From Paraphysomonas bandaiensis (Eukaryota > Chrysophyceae): a stretch of DNA of 64,000 bases. A program made the translations under genes and the position numbers. Location of the stretch: the NCBI GenBank assembly GCA_965644295.1, contig CBFFRP010000288.1, positions 434,001-498,000 of the forward strand. The letters are read 5' to 3'. Below, piece by piece: positions 23,253 to 34,400 of the stretch. Under the pieces are notes generated by a model, which was given only the letters and a program-made list of their open reading frames with translations, made no database searches and was not told the origin of the DNA. How positions within the stretch are numbered: position 1 is the first letter of the stretch; every line of letters starts with the position of its first letter.

Positions 23253-24783
23253 CGTTCGATATGAATAATCCCGCAACGGATCAGATCAGTATTTAAGAAC
23301 TACAAGATACAAGACTAGTTCAACAACTATTTCGTCAAGTATTCATACAATGAGAGCTCTGATCATTGAAGTGGATGATAATCCTCATATATATACGATG
23401 TAAATGTCAGTATCGTGTGATTTAATAGCTTCTATATGAGTATTTTTATATTTTAATTGTTGTATGTGGATTCCTGTAGAGAAGAGGTATACGGTGGTAT
23501 ACATTTCAGTATTATATCTTGGAGCAGCAGTGTGGTGGGTGGATATACAGGCAGCGGCACCATATCTACTGGGATCATATGATCAGAGATCCATATAAAG
23601 CAACAGGGTTATTGAAAGCGGCCTCTAGTGTATGAGGATTGGTATAAGCATAGCGTTTATTCTTTATGGGTGTTAGGTTTAGTATTTTATGAGAAAGAGA
23701 TCTTTCTAGGGTTCATTATACAGTCTTTGCTATTGATTTATCGCACAGTTGAGTGTTAATCTATGAAGCAAATATTGTACAGTGATATTCTCGGCTCATT
23801 CCTGTAGCATAGCTATCAGTGCATAAGTGTAGTACTAGTAAGCCGATAGAGTGTGGTGTTGAATCTTAGTAATACCATATGGTACTACATGATACTGCCA
23901 GAAACAAGTACATGTTCTATGTTCCATGCATACATTTGTGATGGATATGCTGCACATACTCTGAATATATTGGCCCGTTTTTAGTGATAAAACATCGAAC
24001 TTAATATATATATTAAAAAAGTTGGCTTATGTGGGGAGAATGACAATTTCACACAGGCTGTATACTTAATGATTGGGATACAGCTTGTTTATTGTTTAGA
24101 CGTTTCGACACACCTTTTACACAGTGTCATTTCGGTAGTAGCACTCAAAAGCTAATTTCTGTTACGTCATCACCCAAGATAGAAATTTGAAGTCAAGCTG
24201 TCTTTACTAGACCCAATGTGGTACTTAAGTGCTTAAAGATAAGTTAAGCTGCGGAATAGGATCGCAATGTATATATTATATATTACAAGCAAGCAAATAT
24301 TAATTCAGCTATTCAGAAGTAGCTCCTAGGTTATCAACAAATAAGCAACTATATTTAGCTTCTGTTGTACACACCAAGAATAGAACGGTATGAGGTCAGT
24401 GTTAGCATGTTTTGTTTTTGTTGAAATACTCGCTCTGCACTCTGGCTATCCTGGTGAGTGCCGGATAAATTTTCATTATTAAAAGAATGACAAAAGATAT
24501 TGGATGATGCTGTCTAATAGATACCTTTACTAGCAACGAATAATTTCTAGAAACAAGCATAATGTATATGCTTACACTTGTAGCAACAGTGCAGCAACAA
24601 CAAGCGAATGTGTGCTAGGTAAATGTTGTGTAAATTATTTCTTACATCACGACAGCAAAATGCATCGAGTAAAGAATTTTACTTGCAGCACAATAATACT
24701 CATTAGTTAATGTGAATAAGTACAATTCGCACGTAAATGCCAATCAAAATAGCAACGGATGTACACATCACTCATGCATCACT
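23253..24783. other. Intergenic, one possible orphan signal-peptide exon
   Basis: 1.53 kb. At 24390-24453 (+) an ATG opens 21 codons that look like a signal peptide (MRSVLACFVFVEILALHSGYP), followed by a consensus donor GTGAGT. A Cys-containing open stretch follows at about 24550-24720, but no join keeps frame, so no gene is called. The rest shows nothing. Confidence 0.3.
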
Positions 24784-26312
24784 TTATTCTTCTAAGGACG
24801 CACCAATATCTCTCAGTCTTTCGAACTCAGACATGTTGTTGAGTATAGCCTTCCTCTTTCCAAGGTGATACCGTTGAGAGATAAGACGCTCCTGGGATAA
24901 AACGTCATAAATACTGGTAGTGTTGTGTAAAACGCATAACAACAGATATCGACATAACAACACACATTCATCGACAGATATATGCACTACTAGACAAACG
25001 ATAAATCAATTCCACACCTGCAGGGCCATAAGGGCGGATGAAGTTATAACAAATTTCTCTCTCCGCACAATATCGTAGACATTAGCATTCTGTCGAAACA
25101 CAAAGTTAGTCAAAAAGTACGGAGAGCTATGCATATGAAAATAACAACATAATATTCCATAACAGAAAATTAACTGCGGTCAGGCTATCGCCGACCATCA
25201 TCAGTCATTATCTACTACAGCATGCGTCACACCTCTAAACAGACATACCTTTTGTTCGATAGTCTTCACATGCTGGATGTTTCTACTCGCGACGGCTAAG
25301 TTCTTCTCCACCTCATCTACAACAAAATATAAGATGGAATATTTAGATACGTTGTAAATGTTAGGTGACGAGCTGGTCTGCAGCTCACAACAGTACAAAA
25401 TGTTTGGCATTAAAAACAGGAATAGGAATTTCTACAAGGTAAGCAACACATACAACAGGTTACCTACCATCCACAAACAAGGCCAAGGAACCAAGTAATC
25501 CGTGGCTGTCTAGTAGAGAAGTTAAGTCCTTTGTGCGGTGTGACTGAGGTAAAAAGAAGTCAGGTTTAGAACACAAATCATATGGTGTATATATGTCGAG
25601 TGATTGGTAAGGTACAAATTTAATAAAGCGTATATGTAGTTATGATACAATATAACTAATAGTAATATGTTCTGGTTGCTGTGTACTAAACTCTACTGAG
25701 TCATAAACATACCTCAAGCTCAAGCTTGTCGACAACAAATAAGTTACCCTCTCGGTACTTAGACGCTAGTGCCACCATCATCCCTAATGCCCTCATTTTC
25801 CTATTCAGACTAAACGAGAAATCTCTAAGGACTGGACCATGGGCTTTAGCGCCTCCGCGGCGGCCCGCGGCACGGTTCTGGCCAACACGCGCGCGACCCG
25901 AGCCTTTTTGCTGACGAATTTTACGGGTTGATCCACGAATATCTCCAACTCGCTTAGTGCATTGCGGCTGTCGTAGCTTTGCACGCTGATAACGGACAAT
26001 TTGGTGGATTATATCTTGTCGAATAGCAACTCCAAACACTCTGGGGTCGAGGGTAACAGACTCTGATGTGTTTAAATCGGGGTTCTTGAAGCTCTTAACA
26101 GGAATTGAAGTTTCTTGAAACTTAGGAGGAAATAAAAATTCAATAGGAGTAACAGGGCTCTCTTTCGGTGGCTCTAACACCGCAGTATCAGCCAGTTCAA
26201 GATTAGGGGGTACGGATGCAGCCAGTGACTCATTGGTGGTACATGTACGTCGAAAGAGTGAACCTACTCTAGACAGGCTACGTCGTGACGACATAATACC
26301 GAAAAGCGACAT
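24784..26312 (-). CDS. MRPL4: Mitochondrial large-subunit ribosomal protein uL4m
   Basis: Five exons, 26312..25713, 25543..25468, 25316..25249, 25089..25018 and 24891..24784, give 307 residues with frame intact. The uL4 core is clear: QDIIHQIVRYQRAKLRQ, RKIRQQKGSGRARVGQNRAAGRRGGAKAHGP in the RNA-binding loop, and the C-terminal strand NANVYDIVRREKFVIT followed by LMALQERL. The first ~45 residues are rich in Ser and Arg without acids at the start, which fits a mitochondrial presequence; a second ATG lies seven codons in. uL4 lines the peptide exit tunnel of the mitoribosome. The gene is head to head with the UBL-PUB gene, 440 bp apart. Confidence 0.92.
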
Positions 26313-26752
26313 AATTATAATGCAATTATGACAGATATGGTGTAATGTACAGGCACGTCGCAGTCAATGAATTGCATTGAAATTAATTAGTTCAGTCTAT
26401 AGAGAGAGTGTATATATGGTATACACGTACACGGATGGAGTACAAAAAACATGCCCACTCTGAACTGCTACTGGCCTTCACTTCATCACTTCACAGATCT
26501 CATCAGCAGCAGCGACCAAAAGGTGTATGCTGCTGTCCGAGGTGTACATGTATATATACTATATACTGAATGTAGAGTATGATATACAGCAGCGTATTCT
26601 GTTTCTGCTTGTTCTTCACATATCTCGAATCGTCCCATTGCATACCGCATACACACTTAGTTTCCCACCTATCCACCTTAATCAACTTACATATCCCCGA
26701 TCGTGCTGCCTCTTCATAAACGAGTTGTTTGTTTAAACTCACTTTATCACGT
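26313..26752. promoter_or_regulatory. Divergent promoter region, uL4m / UBL-PUB
   Basis: 440 bp between divergent ATGs. TATATATGGTATACACGTACACG (26410-26432) and TATATATACTATATACTG (26550-26567) are TATA-like stretches but are not proven promoters. Confidence 0.4.
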
Positions 26753-27795
26753 ATGAAGGCACGGTTTCTATGCAATGGCAACAATGTCGAGATGGAGTGT
26801 AAAGAAGATTCGAGGATTATTGAGCTAAAAGCCAAACTTGAAGCCGAAACTCAGATTCCTTCTGATTTACAAAAGTGGGTGTACAAAGGAAAGATTGTGG
26901 CCAATGACACCACTCTTGAGTTATTAGAATTTGTGGATGGAGATGCCATTCATGTGTTGAAAGCAGCCGGTTCGAATTCTCCAAGTACAACTGCATCTTC
27001 CGCACCTGTGAATTCAACGATACAATCTCCCCCACCAACGACTGTGAAACCTGTACCTCATTTTGATCAGGCGATGCGATATTTGTTATCTCACAATTCA
27101 GACGAAGAATCAATTAAATCTTTCCTCGCCACAACTTCCAAAATTATATCTAATATTATAAACCATCCATTTGATGAAAAATATAGGAAACTGAAAAGCA
27201 CCAATCCAAACTTTCAAAAGAAAATTGGAAGTATGATAGGAAATGCCCAGGTACTAAATGCACTTGGCTTTCAGAGCATTGGTGAGGAGTGGATTCTCCA
27301 TTCCTCTGCAGCAGCTTGGGACAATATTGTCTCGTGTCAGGCCAAGTTGAATGTATTTATGGACAAACTGCGATTAATGCCTGCGAATAGCGGGAGTACT
27401 GCTGCCACAGCCACACAGGGTAAGCTTCTTGTAGATTCACTGTTTGTATTGTGTACGTAATTCTTATATACATGGCCAATACAAGTATTCATGTTTATAT
27501 TAGGCCCTACGTCATCCTTCCCACCGCAACCTCCAGCCACGCAACCTGCTCCCGCACCAGGCACAGATATGGATCTTCAGCAGGCTGCTCAGAGCTTGGC
27601 CATGAGCTTAATGGCTCTCGGGTCGCAGGGCGCATTGCCTCAGGTACCAACAGCATCATCTGAGCAAACATCAGGACAGCCATCGGAACCTCCACGAAGT
27701 GATACGAGCGAATCTGCTGACAAGGTATTCTGCACTATTATACACTGTGCCCATGATATCGATTGTAAAACACTGTCTTGCAGAAGGACTCGTAA
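26753..27795 (+). CDS. Ubiquitin-like plus PUB-domain protein
   Basis: Three exons, 26753..27419, 27504..27724 and 27784..27795, give 299 residues; the last exon is four codons (KDS and stop). Residues 1-75 form a ubiquitin-like fold with LKAKLEAETQIPSDLQKWVYKGK. A Pro/Ser linker follows. Residues about 110-200 form a PUB/PUG domain (RKLKSTNPNFQKKIGSMIG, LNALGF, EEWILH). The C-terminal third is Pro/Ala/Gln-rich with a short helix (DLQQAAQSLAMSLMALGSQ). PUB domains bind the C-terminus of the AAA ATPase p97/Cdc48, and UBL domains bind the proteasome or p97, so a p97-linked quality-control role is a reasonable inference. Start: the ATG at 26753 begins the UBL strand. Confidence 0.8.
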
Positions 27796-29502
27796 AGTAA
27801 AGTTTTCCTCAGTTCTGGTTGGCTACTAGGTGCTTCTCTCTGTGAAAGTGTACATGGCACTCTTTGTAGGCGATACGTGGCACTAAAGTGTATAGGTTTT
27901 AAAAGTGATATATAACATTGATTATGCAAATTGCATTATAAAAGATTCGTTATGCCGCAAACAATGTGTGATATCGCTCTGATGCCAGTTTATATTTAGA
28001 ATTAGTAGTAATTGGTTGATGTTCGGCGTATCTGCCTGCCTTATATCCCTTTTCAAAAGTTGAATCGAAGGATCAAATTGAAGAGTTCTAAGTTCTAAAT
28101 CCCGCTCTATCTAGTGTCTATAACTTGTGTGTGAACTATTGAAATATTCATGGGTAGAAATGGGACAATCATAATTCCGTAAATGATACTGTGGAAGTAA
28201 TAGGCACAAAGAGTACTATATTTGTGACCTATCGGAGCTAGTGCCATAATATTTGAGAGAATGACATGTAAAAGTTATTTGACACAACCATAGATAATCA
28301 ATAATAGTCGCCAAAGAGTTTGGTATATTCATATGCTGGTATTATATTTTCCGGTTAGCAGGTGCGCAGTTGAAAGAATATCTGTAATTGTAACTTTTCA
28401 ATACAAAGAACATAGCAACTAGCAACATCCCATACACCATACAGTATATATGATGTATTAAGTTGACATGTGTCCTAATATAGTTAGCATAAACTAAACA
28501 GTCTATCAACTGAGTTGTGCTTATTAGCTTATTAGAGCTCTATACTCAATATATGCTACTTTCGTGTTGGCAATTACAATATATATGGGTACTGGTATTC
28601 ATCGCAGCGGTAGATACATATTTGTATGAAATTTAAGATATGTGACCTAAGACTGTGCCAGAATGAGAAGTATATATTTCATATTAACAAGTATATCTTG
28701 CACTGTGTATCCAAGTTTGAAAACATTCGAAAACGCGGAAAATTGTAAAGGACTTGGGATGGATAACATCCAAGAGATATATGAGTGAAAGAATATGGTT
28801 CGCTTTTTCTTTAGTGTTAAGCCTTAAGGCCATATTGATACATTAAAATCACGACTTCGCTACAAGTAAACGACGTGGCTTACTTCTATGTATTGATACA
28901 ATTGACTACAATTGGCAGTACCAAGGCAAGTGTAGAAACTGTAATCATATGTTAACATTTGCTACTCTCAATTATTTTGAAGGTATGAGCGTCCACTCGT
29001 TTTCAAATAAAGACAGAAAAGTAAGAGATGAAATGTTTTCGATTTCTCACCATATTCTTAATAGATTTCGTATATAACAGTCATTTAACTTGCATTACAG
29101 ATTGAATAATAGTCTAATGTTGATGGCAGAAAAAGAGTGCTTTGTTATGTGTGATGATGACATTGAAAAACAATTTCACAGAGACTCCGAGTTATGTTCA
29201 TTGGCTCCGTATATCATCACACTGGACAGAAAAGTGGTCTTCTAGTATGCTTCATGTGCATTATTCGGCACTTTAGATCAACCATGGGAATAAAGCATCA
29301 ACAAGATAGTAAAGATCTGAGTTTCAGAGGGTCAAACCTAAGTGAAGTATCACTGCTGAGTTTTCTGTTTCAAGATCTGCTGGTTAATATCCTTCTACCT
29401 GTAGCCCAGCATTTTCATATAACCAGAGAGCATTTATTTCCTTTATATATAGTAAAAAATCTACTCCAAATAAGAAATCTGCGCGGTGCTTTGGCCCGTA
29501 TG
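27796..29502. other. Intergenic, nothing supported
   Basis: 1.7 kb, AT-rich. A 107-codon open stretch at 29194-29517 runs into the tRNA-His gene and has no domain; it is not called. No repeat-family copy is seen here. Confidence 0.5.
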
Positions 29503-29595
29503 GCAGAATTCGTCTAGTGGTTAGGACAACACGTTGTGGAGCCTACAACGTGGCGAAAGTCCGTGTAAACCTGGGTTCGATTCCCAGATTCTGCA
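29503..29595 (+). tRNA. tRNA-His (GTG) with a 21-nt intron
   Basis: The acceptor stem GCAGAAT pairs with ATTCTGC, the D arm is present (TCTAGTGGTTAGGA) and the T loop is GGTTCGATTCC. The anticodon arm is ACACG-TTGTGGC-CGTGT once an intron of 21 nt (AGCCTACAACG... to AAAGT) is removed from the canonical site between positions 37 and 38. The anticodon is GTG. CCA is not encoded and the discriminator is A. A T-run (TTTTTTTT) right after the gene is a good Pol III terminator. Confidence 0.93.
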
Positions 29596-29612
29596 TATAT
29601 TTTTTTTTAGTA
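29596..29612 (+). terminator. Pol III T-run terminator of tRNA-His
   Basis: A run of eight T at about 29601-29608 begins within ten bases of the tRNA 3' end. Confidence 0.7.
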
Positions 29613-29653
29613 TCGCATAGCTATGGCAAAATAGTACAAACAAAAAATATCTC

Positions 29654-29735
29654 TGTCAGAAGTGGGATTTGAACCCACGCCTACGAATAGAGCACGACCT
29701 GAACGTGCCGCCTTAGACCACTCGGCCATCCTGAC
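29654..29735 (-). tRNA. tRNA-Leu (CAG)
   Basis: 82 nt, class II with a long variable arm (TCTATTCGTAGGC). The acceptor GTCAGGA pairs with TTCTGAC with one G-U pair. The D arm is GCCGAGTGGTCTAAGGC, the anticodon arm is GCACG-TTCAGGT-CGTGC with anticodon CAG, and the T arm is GTGGG-TTCAAAT-CCCAC. No intron. It lies 58 bp from tRNA-His on the opposite strand. Confidence 0.95.
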
Positions 29736-30480
29736 ACTGTTACTCATCTTCGTAATATAATGTATATATAAATAGTATTTGTTGATATAAGTTACAGTGA
29801 GTAGTGAGTACTGGTCACAGTGCCCCTCTGTATGTGCGTAGATTTCATTAGGCTTGTTCAGGTAATGTGGACATGATGTGTGTTTCTATGCATCACTTTG
29901 CATTACTTTATGATAGAGAGTAAGCAGTGAGTGTATATATAAGCTTTACAATATGAGTATGATGAGACATGACGTTAGTGGCACACAGATATCTCCTTGT
30001 TGGAGGGAAGGAAGCGTGCCGTGGAGTATTGTATGAATGCCTCAGAGTAGGGTACATGGAACTGTACGTGAACACAGCGATGGTATGGAAGGACTGATAT
30101 CATCCAATCGAAACTGCATAGTTTGACTTAAGAATCTGCGACAATTTCTACAGCCACGATAAATCAGCAAGATTTCGTAGGAATGGGCTGTATGTATGAT
30201 CTCAACAGTGTGTTCAAACGTGATATACTAGATAACTTTGTTATACCCGTGTTCAACACCAATGAATTTGAATATATTCGTGTAGGTTATCATATAAACT
30301 GATGTTTGAAATAATTAGAATAACAAATACTAAATCAGAGAATTAATCTAAACCAGCTATACAAGATCAGTCTCTACTTTTATTATTTCAACCTAAACTA
30401 CATATCCTCCTCATCATTCATCAAGCACGCTCAAGTGAACGATCATCTTCTCGCCTCATGTACATTTAAGGGTAACTGAA
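29736..30480. other. Intergenic, nothing recognised
   Basis: About 745 bp with no exon or RNA gene. It ends at the start of a dispersed repeat copy. Confidence 0.5.
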
Positions 30481-31000
30481 TCACTCCAGAAGTAGTGAAT
30501 GTCATATTACTAGCAATAGGTGTTTAAGAGTCAGAACTAATCCTACTATTTAAGCACAAGCACCTAAGTTCACCACTTTTGTTCTATCACTCAGAGCAAA
30601 CGCAGTGAGCTAGCATAATGTGGATATACCTGACATCTGCTGACTTCAGGATATATGAGCACTTGAGGCGAACAGTCAGGATTCTTGGCTTCAGTAGGCA
30701 GTCTAATATCCCGGATGTCCTTGAGGTGGGCCCATTCCCGAATGCCTGTTTCTTCGTCAGGAGGACCCTACGACGTCTACACTAGTGACATTTGTATTAG
30801 TGTCCCTTGTACCACACAAGCATTTGGCTATGAGTGGACAGAATGTTATCTGCTATCTGCTGTCTATGTTAGCGGCTCACGTTAGTTTCCCGAAAAAATA
30901 TCTCCGGTACTTATCCCCCAGAACACCACGAAAAGGTGCGAGTCCGACACGGTTAAGGGTAGCACACGGAAAGTGCTCACGAAGTTTTAAGGGCAATAGC
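30481..31000 (+). repeat. Dispersed repeat family, copy 2 (longest)
   Basis: The fullest copy. In order: AATAGGTGTTTAAGAGTCAG, CGCAGTGAGCTAGCATAATG, CTGACATCTGCTGACTTCA, GGTGGGCCCATTCCCG, AGTGTCCCTTGTACCACA, GGCTATGAGTGG, CGGCTCACGTTAGTTTCCC, TACTTATCCCCCAGAACACC and AAAAGGTGCGAGTCCGAC. It lies just outside the left arm of the synthase palindrome and points toward it. Confidence 0.8.
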
Positions 31001-31495
31001 ATGTTAAGGGCTGGATTTCATTTTCAAAGTTGAATATCTGACGATGCTGCTCTTCATGGTATGCAAGTGAGATAGATGATACTTGATACACAATGAAGTG
31101 ATAAAACAACCACACATGTTGATAGGCTGGTGGCGTTTAAGCCTCCAATATTTTGAGTAAAGTATGTGTATCATACATTGTTTTTCCATATCATGTATCT
31201 AAAACGCTGTGAAGAGTCCACGTATTGCATTTTATAACAATATACTAAAGGTTGTAGAAAACGTCTTCGTTGCTAAAATTTTAACCGGTGTATCAAGCAA
31301 AATGAAACTCACACATATTTCATGTTAAAAATCTGATTTACTTAAAACTTGTAGATGAAAATATTAAAAGCAAGGCTTAAAGCAGTAGAATAAACTTCAA
31401 GTAGTCCCAAAAAGGTTGTAATATCATATATTGCCTTCAAAGTGACAAACGCTAAAAATTGTTTCAAAATTGGGGAAAACGTCATTCCAATTAAT
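31001..31495. other. 3' flank of synthase copy A, decaying palindrome arm
   Basis: From 31495 leftward the sequence mirrors 49913 onward closely for about 90 bp. It then diverges with substitutions and indels while patches (for example TTTTAGCAACGAAGAC) remain paired out to about 31250 / 50180. No gene. Confidence 0.65.
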
Positions 31496-34400
31496 CTAAT
31501 CGAACGAGAGGATTTCGGTCCACGTCATAAATCGGAGCTCGTCCAATGGCTTCACTTGACCAGCAGCCTTTAGAACGTTGGAGACCTCAACACTCTGGAG
31601 GGAATCCATTCCTAATGTGGAAAGCATATCAGTGCTGCTGATCTTGGCGGGGTCCAAGCCAAGAACACGAGCAATACGCTGTGATGTGCTCAGAGTCTTA
31701 GCACCTGACTCTTCTCCTGAGCTATCTGATTTACTGCGAATATAACATGAGGCAACAGCATGGTCGGAGAAGAGAATAGTGTTGAGTGACTCCAAACAGC
31801 TGTCGATGTGCTGGGGGCTGAATCCAAGTGATGTATTTGTGGCTTGCTGCTTCATCAGAACACCAACAGTGCCAATGAATCCCCACTGAATGGCCACACC
31901 GGGCAATCCCACTGCTCTGCGGGCCATACACACTCCCTCCATAGCTGAGTTGGCATAGGCGTAGTTGGTCTGGCCCGGATTTCCAAACAAAGCTGAGACT
32001 GAGCTCCACATGACAAAGTTCTCAAGAGAAGGGCAGTGAGCCCTCGTGCTAGCGTCCAAGTTCTTACACATATCCGCTTTTACACGCACGGTCTCATTCC
32101 AGTCATTCTCAGACAGTTTGTCGAAGAGGCGGTCGTTGAGCACCATACCCAAATGCCAAACACCGACAAGGTTTTCACCGACACTGGAAATGAACTCTTC
32201 ACACTGCTGCGGGTCCCTCAAATCTGCATGAGTTACAGTAACCTCGCCAAGTGTCAACCTCTGGTGGGGCTTTGGGTCGCTGCGCGAGGCAATAATGATA
32301 CGTTCGGCACCTCGCGACTGAAGAAAGAGCACCAGCTCCATTCCAAACCCTCCCAGACCACCAACTACCAGATGCGTTCCTCGGGTGCGGAAAGTACGAG
32401 ACACTTTAGGTACAGCCTCAGAATCACTGCCAAAGATTTTCGACTGATCGACGCGAACGATAACCTTTCCGATGTGCTTACCAGTACTGACATATCTCAG
32501 CGCCTGCTCCGTATCTTCAAACACGGTTGAGCACAACGGCTTCACCTCACCGGACTTGAGACCCTCAATCATCAATTCTCTCACCGGTTGCCAGAGTTGA
32601 GGCTTGGAAAACATATCACTTAAGTCAAAACCATGAATGCTGACATTTCTCTCAAACACACCCATGCCAATACGCATATTTTGTTGGATGTCGTACTTGC
32701 CAATCTCACAGAAATGGCCGTATTGTGCCACACAGTCCAGACCAGCCTGCAGCTTATCTCCAGACAGAGAGTTGAGAACCGCATCTACACCTCTTCCCTC
32801 AGTAAGACATAACACATCGTCGCGGAACTTAACACTGTGGGAGTCCAGAATGCAACGCTTGTCAATGCCTAAGTTAGCATGAACCCATTCCATTTTGGCG
32901 TGAGAGCACGTAGCAATGACATTGACTCCACGGAACTTGCAGATGTGGAACGCAGCCTGGCCAACTCCACCAGCAATAGAGTGAATTAAAACAGTCTGAC
33001 CACGACGAATATTAGCCTTTACAACCAGGGCATAATACACGGTGGAGTACACAACAGGGATAGTGCACGCATCCTCTAGAGAAAGTGAGGCAGGGATGTC
33101 CCACAGCAGATGATCTGTTGTCTTGATGTGACTGGCCATACATCCAGATGCAATTCCCATAACTGGCTTTCCAGCAACAACACCGCTAAACTCAAGACCA
33201 ATCTTGACATCTTCATTGCTAGTGAGTTTTCCGTAAGATAACATGACATCCTTGAAGTTAATTCCACAGAACTTTACCTCACAGTCAGGCTCAACGTCAT
33301 TCTCAACCCAAGTGAGGGACTCCAAATCGCCAGGTTTGGTAACCTTGAGATGGTATCCGCGGTTTTTCACATCTGGCTTCTGACGCAAAGGAACCTGATG
33401 GAATCCCCCAGGGGTGCCATTACAGCGGATAGACATTGGTAATTCTGGAACAATATCAGATGACTGCGTGGAAATTACTGGTTGATGGCCCATCACTGAG
33501 GAAATATCAAGGTCCAGCTGAACAGAGGTGTAGCCAGGTTCCTTACGAAGGCTGCGCACCATTCCCAGGTATCCTACATCTGATGTCAAAACTGTTGAGG
33601 GTACACCGGAGGAAATTTCATTGTAGGTCTTCACAGTTGCTCTGGGGTCAGCAAGAACATCAGTCTCGGCCTTGCGTGCAAGAAGAACCAACATTGAGGA
33701 ACTCTTGTCCGTATACCAAATTACAGAACTGAATCCCGCGTCAGTGAGCATGTCCACCCACTTGTCTTGGCTCAACCACCGTCCATGGGGCCTCTCATCA
33801 TCTACAGAACTGCAATCAACAACACTACCCCAAAGCAGTTGCGGTAGAGCGCCAATGTACTCCCGCAGAACAAGAAATCCATCTTCAGTAAGTGCAGAGT
33901 GCATAGCAGACAAGTATGAGGAGATATCTGGTGTACTGTACAGAGCATTACTGGAGATTATTACATCAATGTTTTCAGCGGTGATAGCTACTGAGGAATT
34001 CTGATACGAATAAGAAAGCATCTCATGTTCAATCATAGGGGACATGACCTTGTAAAGCGCATCCACACCAGTACTGTCTCCTACATGAACAACTGAATAT
34101 GATCGGGAGAGATTCTCTCTGATTATTTGAGAAATGATGTCTAGCCCATCCGTGCACCATTGACAAGAGAGAATGGGGTCAGAGGAGTACAGTTGGTCGC
34201 TGTAGCGAGGAACTGTGGAGCTGCTGGTGCTCTTCAGCACGTCAGCATGAACAGACTCCACATACAAGCGAATACTCTTAGTCGGTACCACGTTCTCTAA
34301 GTCGTCGGTTACGCTCCCAGTGGAGTCTCTTGCAGAAAGACATTGCATCAGCTGCTGCTTGAACTGCTCTTCATGCTCGAGCACATGACCACCATATGGA

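Noticed and set aside
24390-24720. Signal-peptide-like exon with Cys-rich downstream stretch
   Set aside because: The donor is good but no acceptor joins the two in frame; kept only as a note in the intergenic entry.
29194-29517. 107-codon plus-strand frame just before tRNA-His
   Set aside because: No domain, no splice partners, and its end overlaps the tRNA gene.
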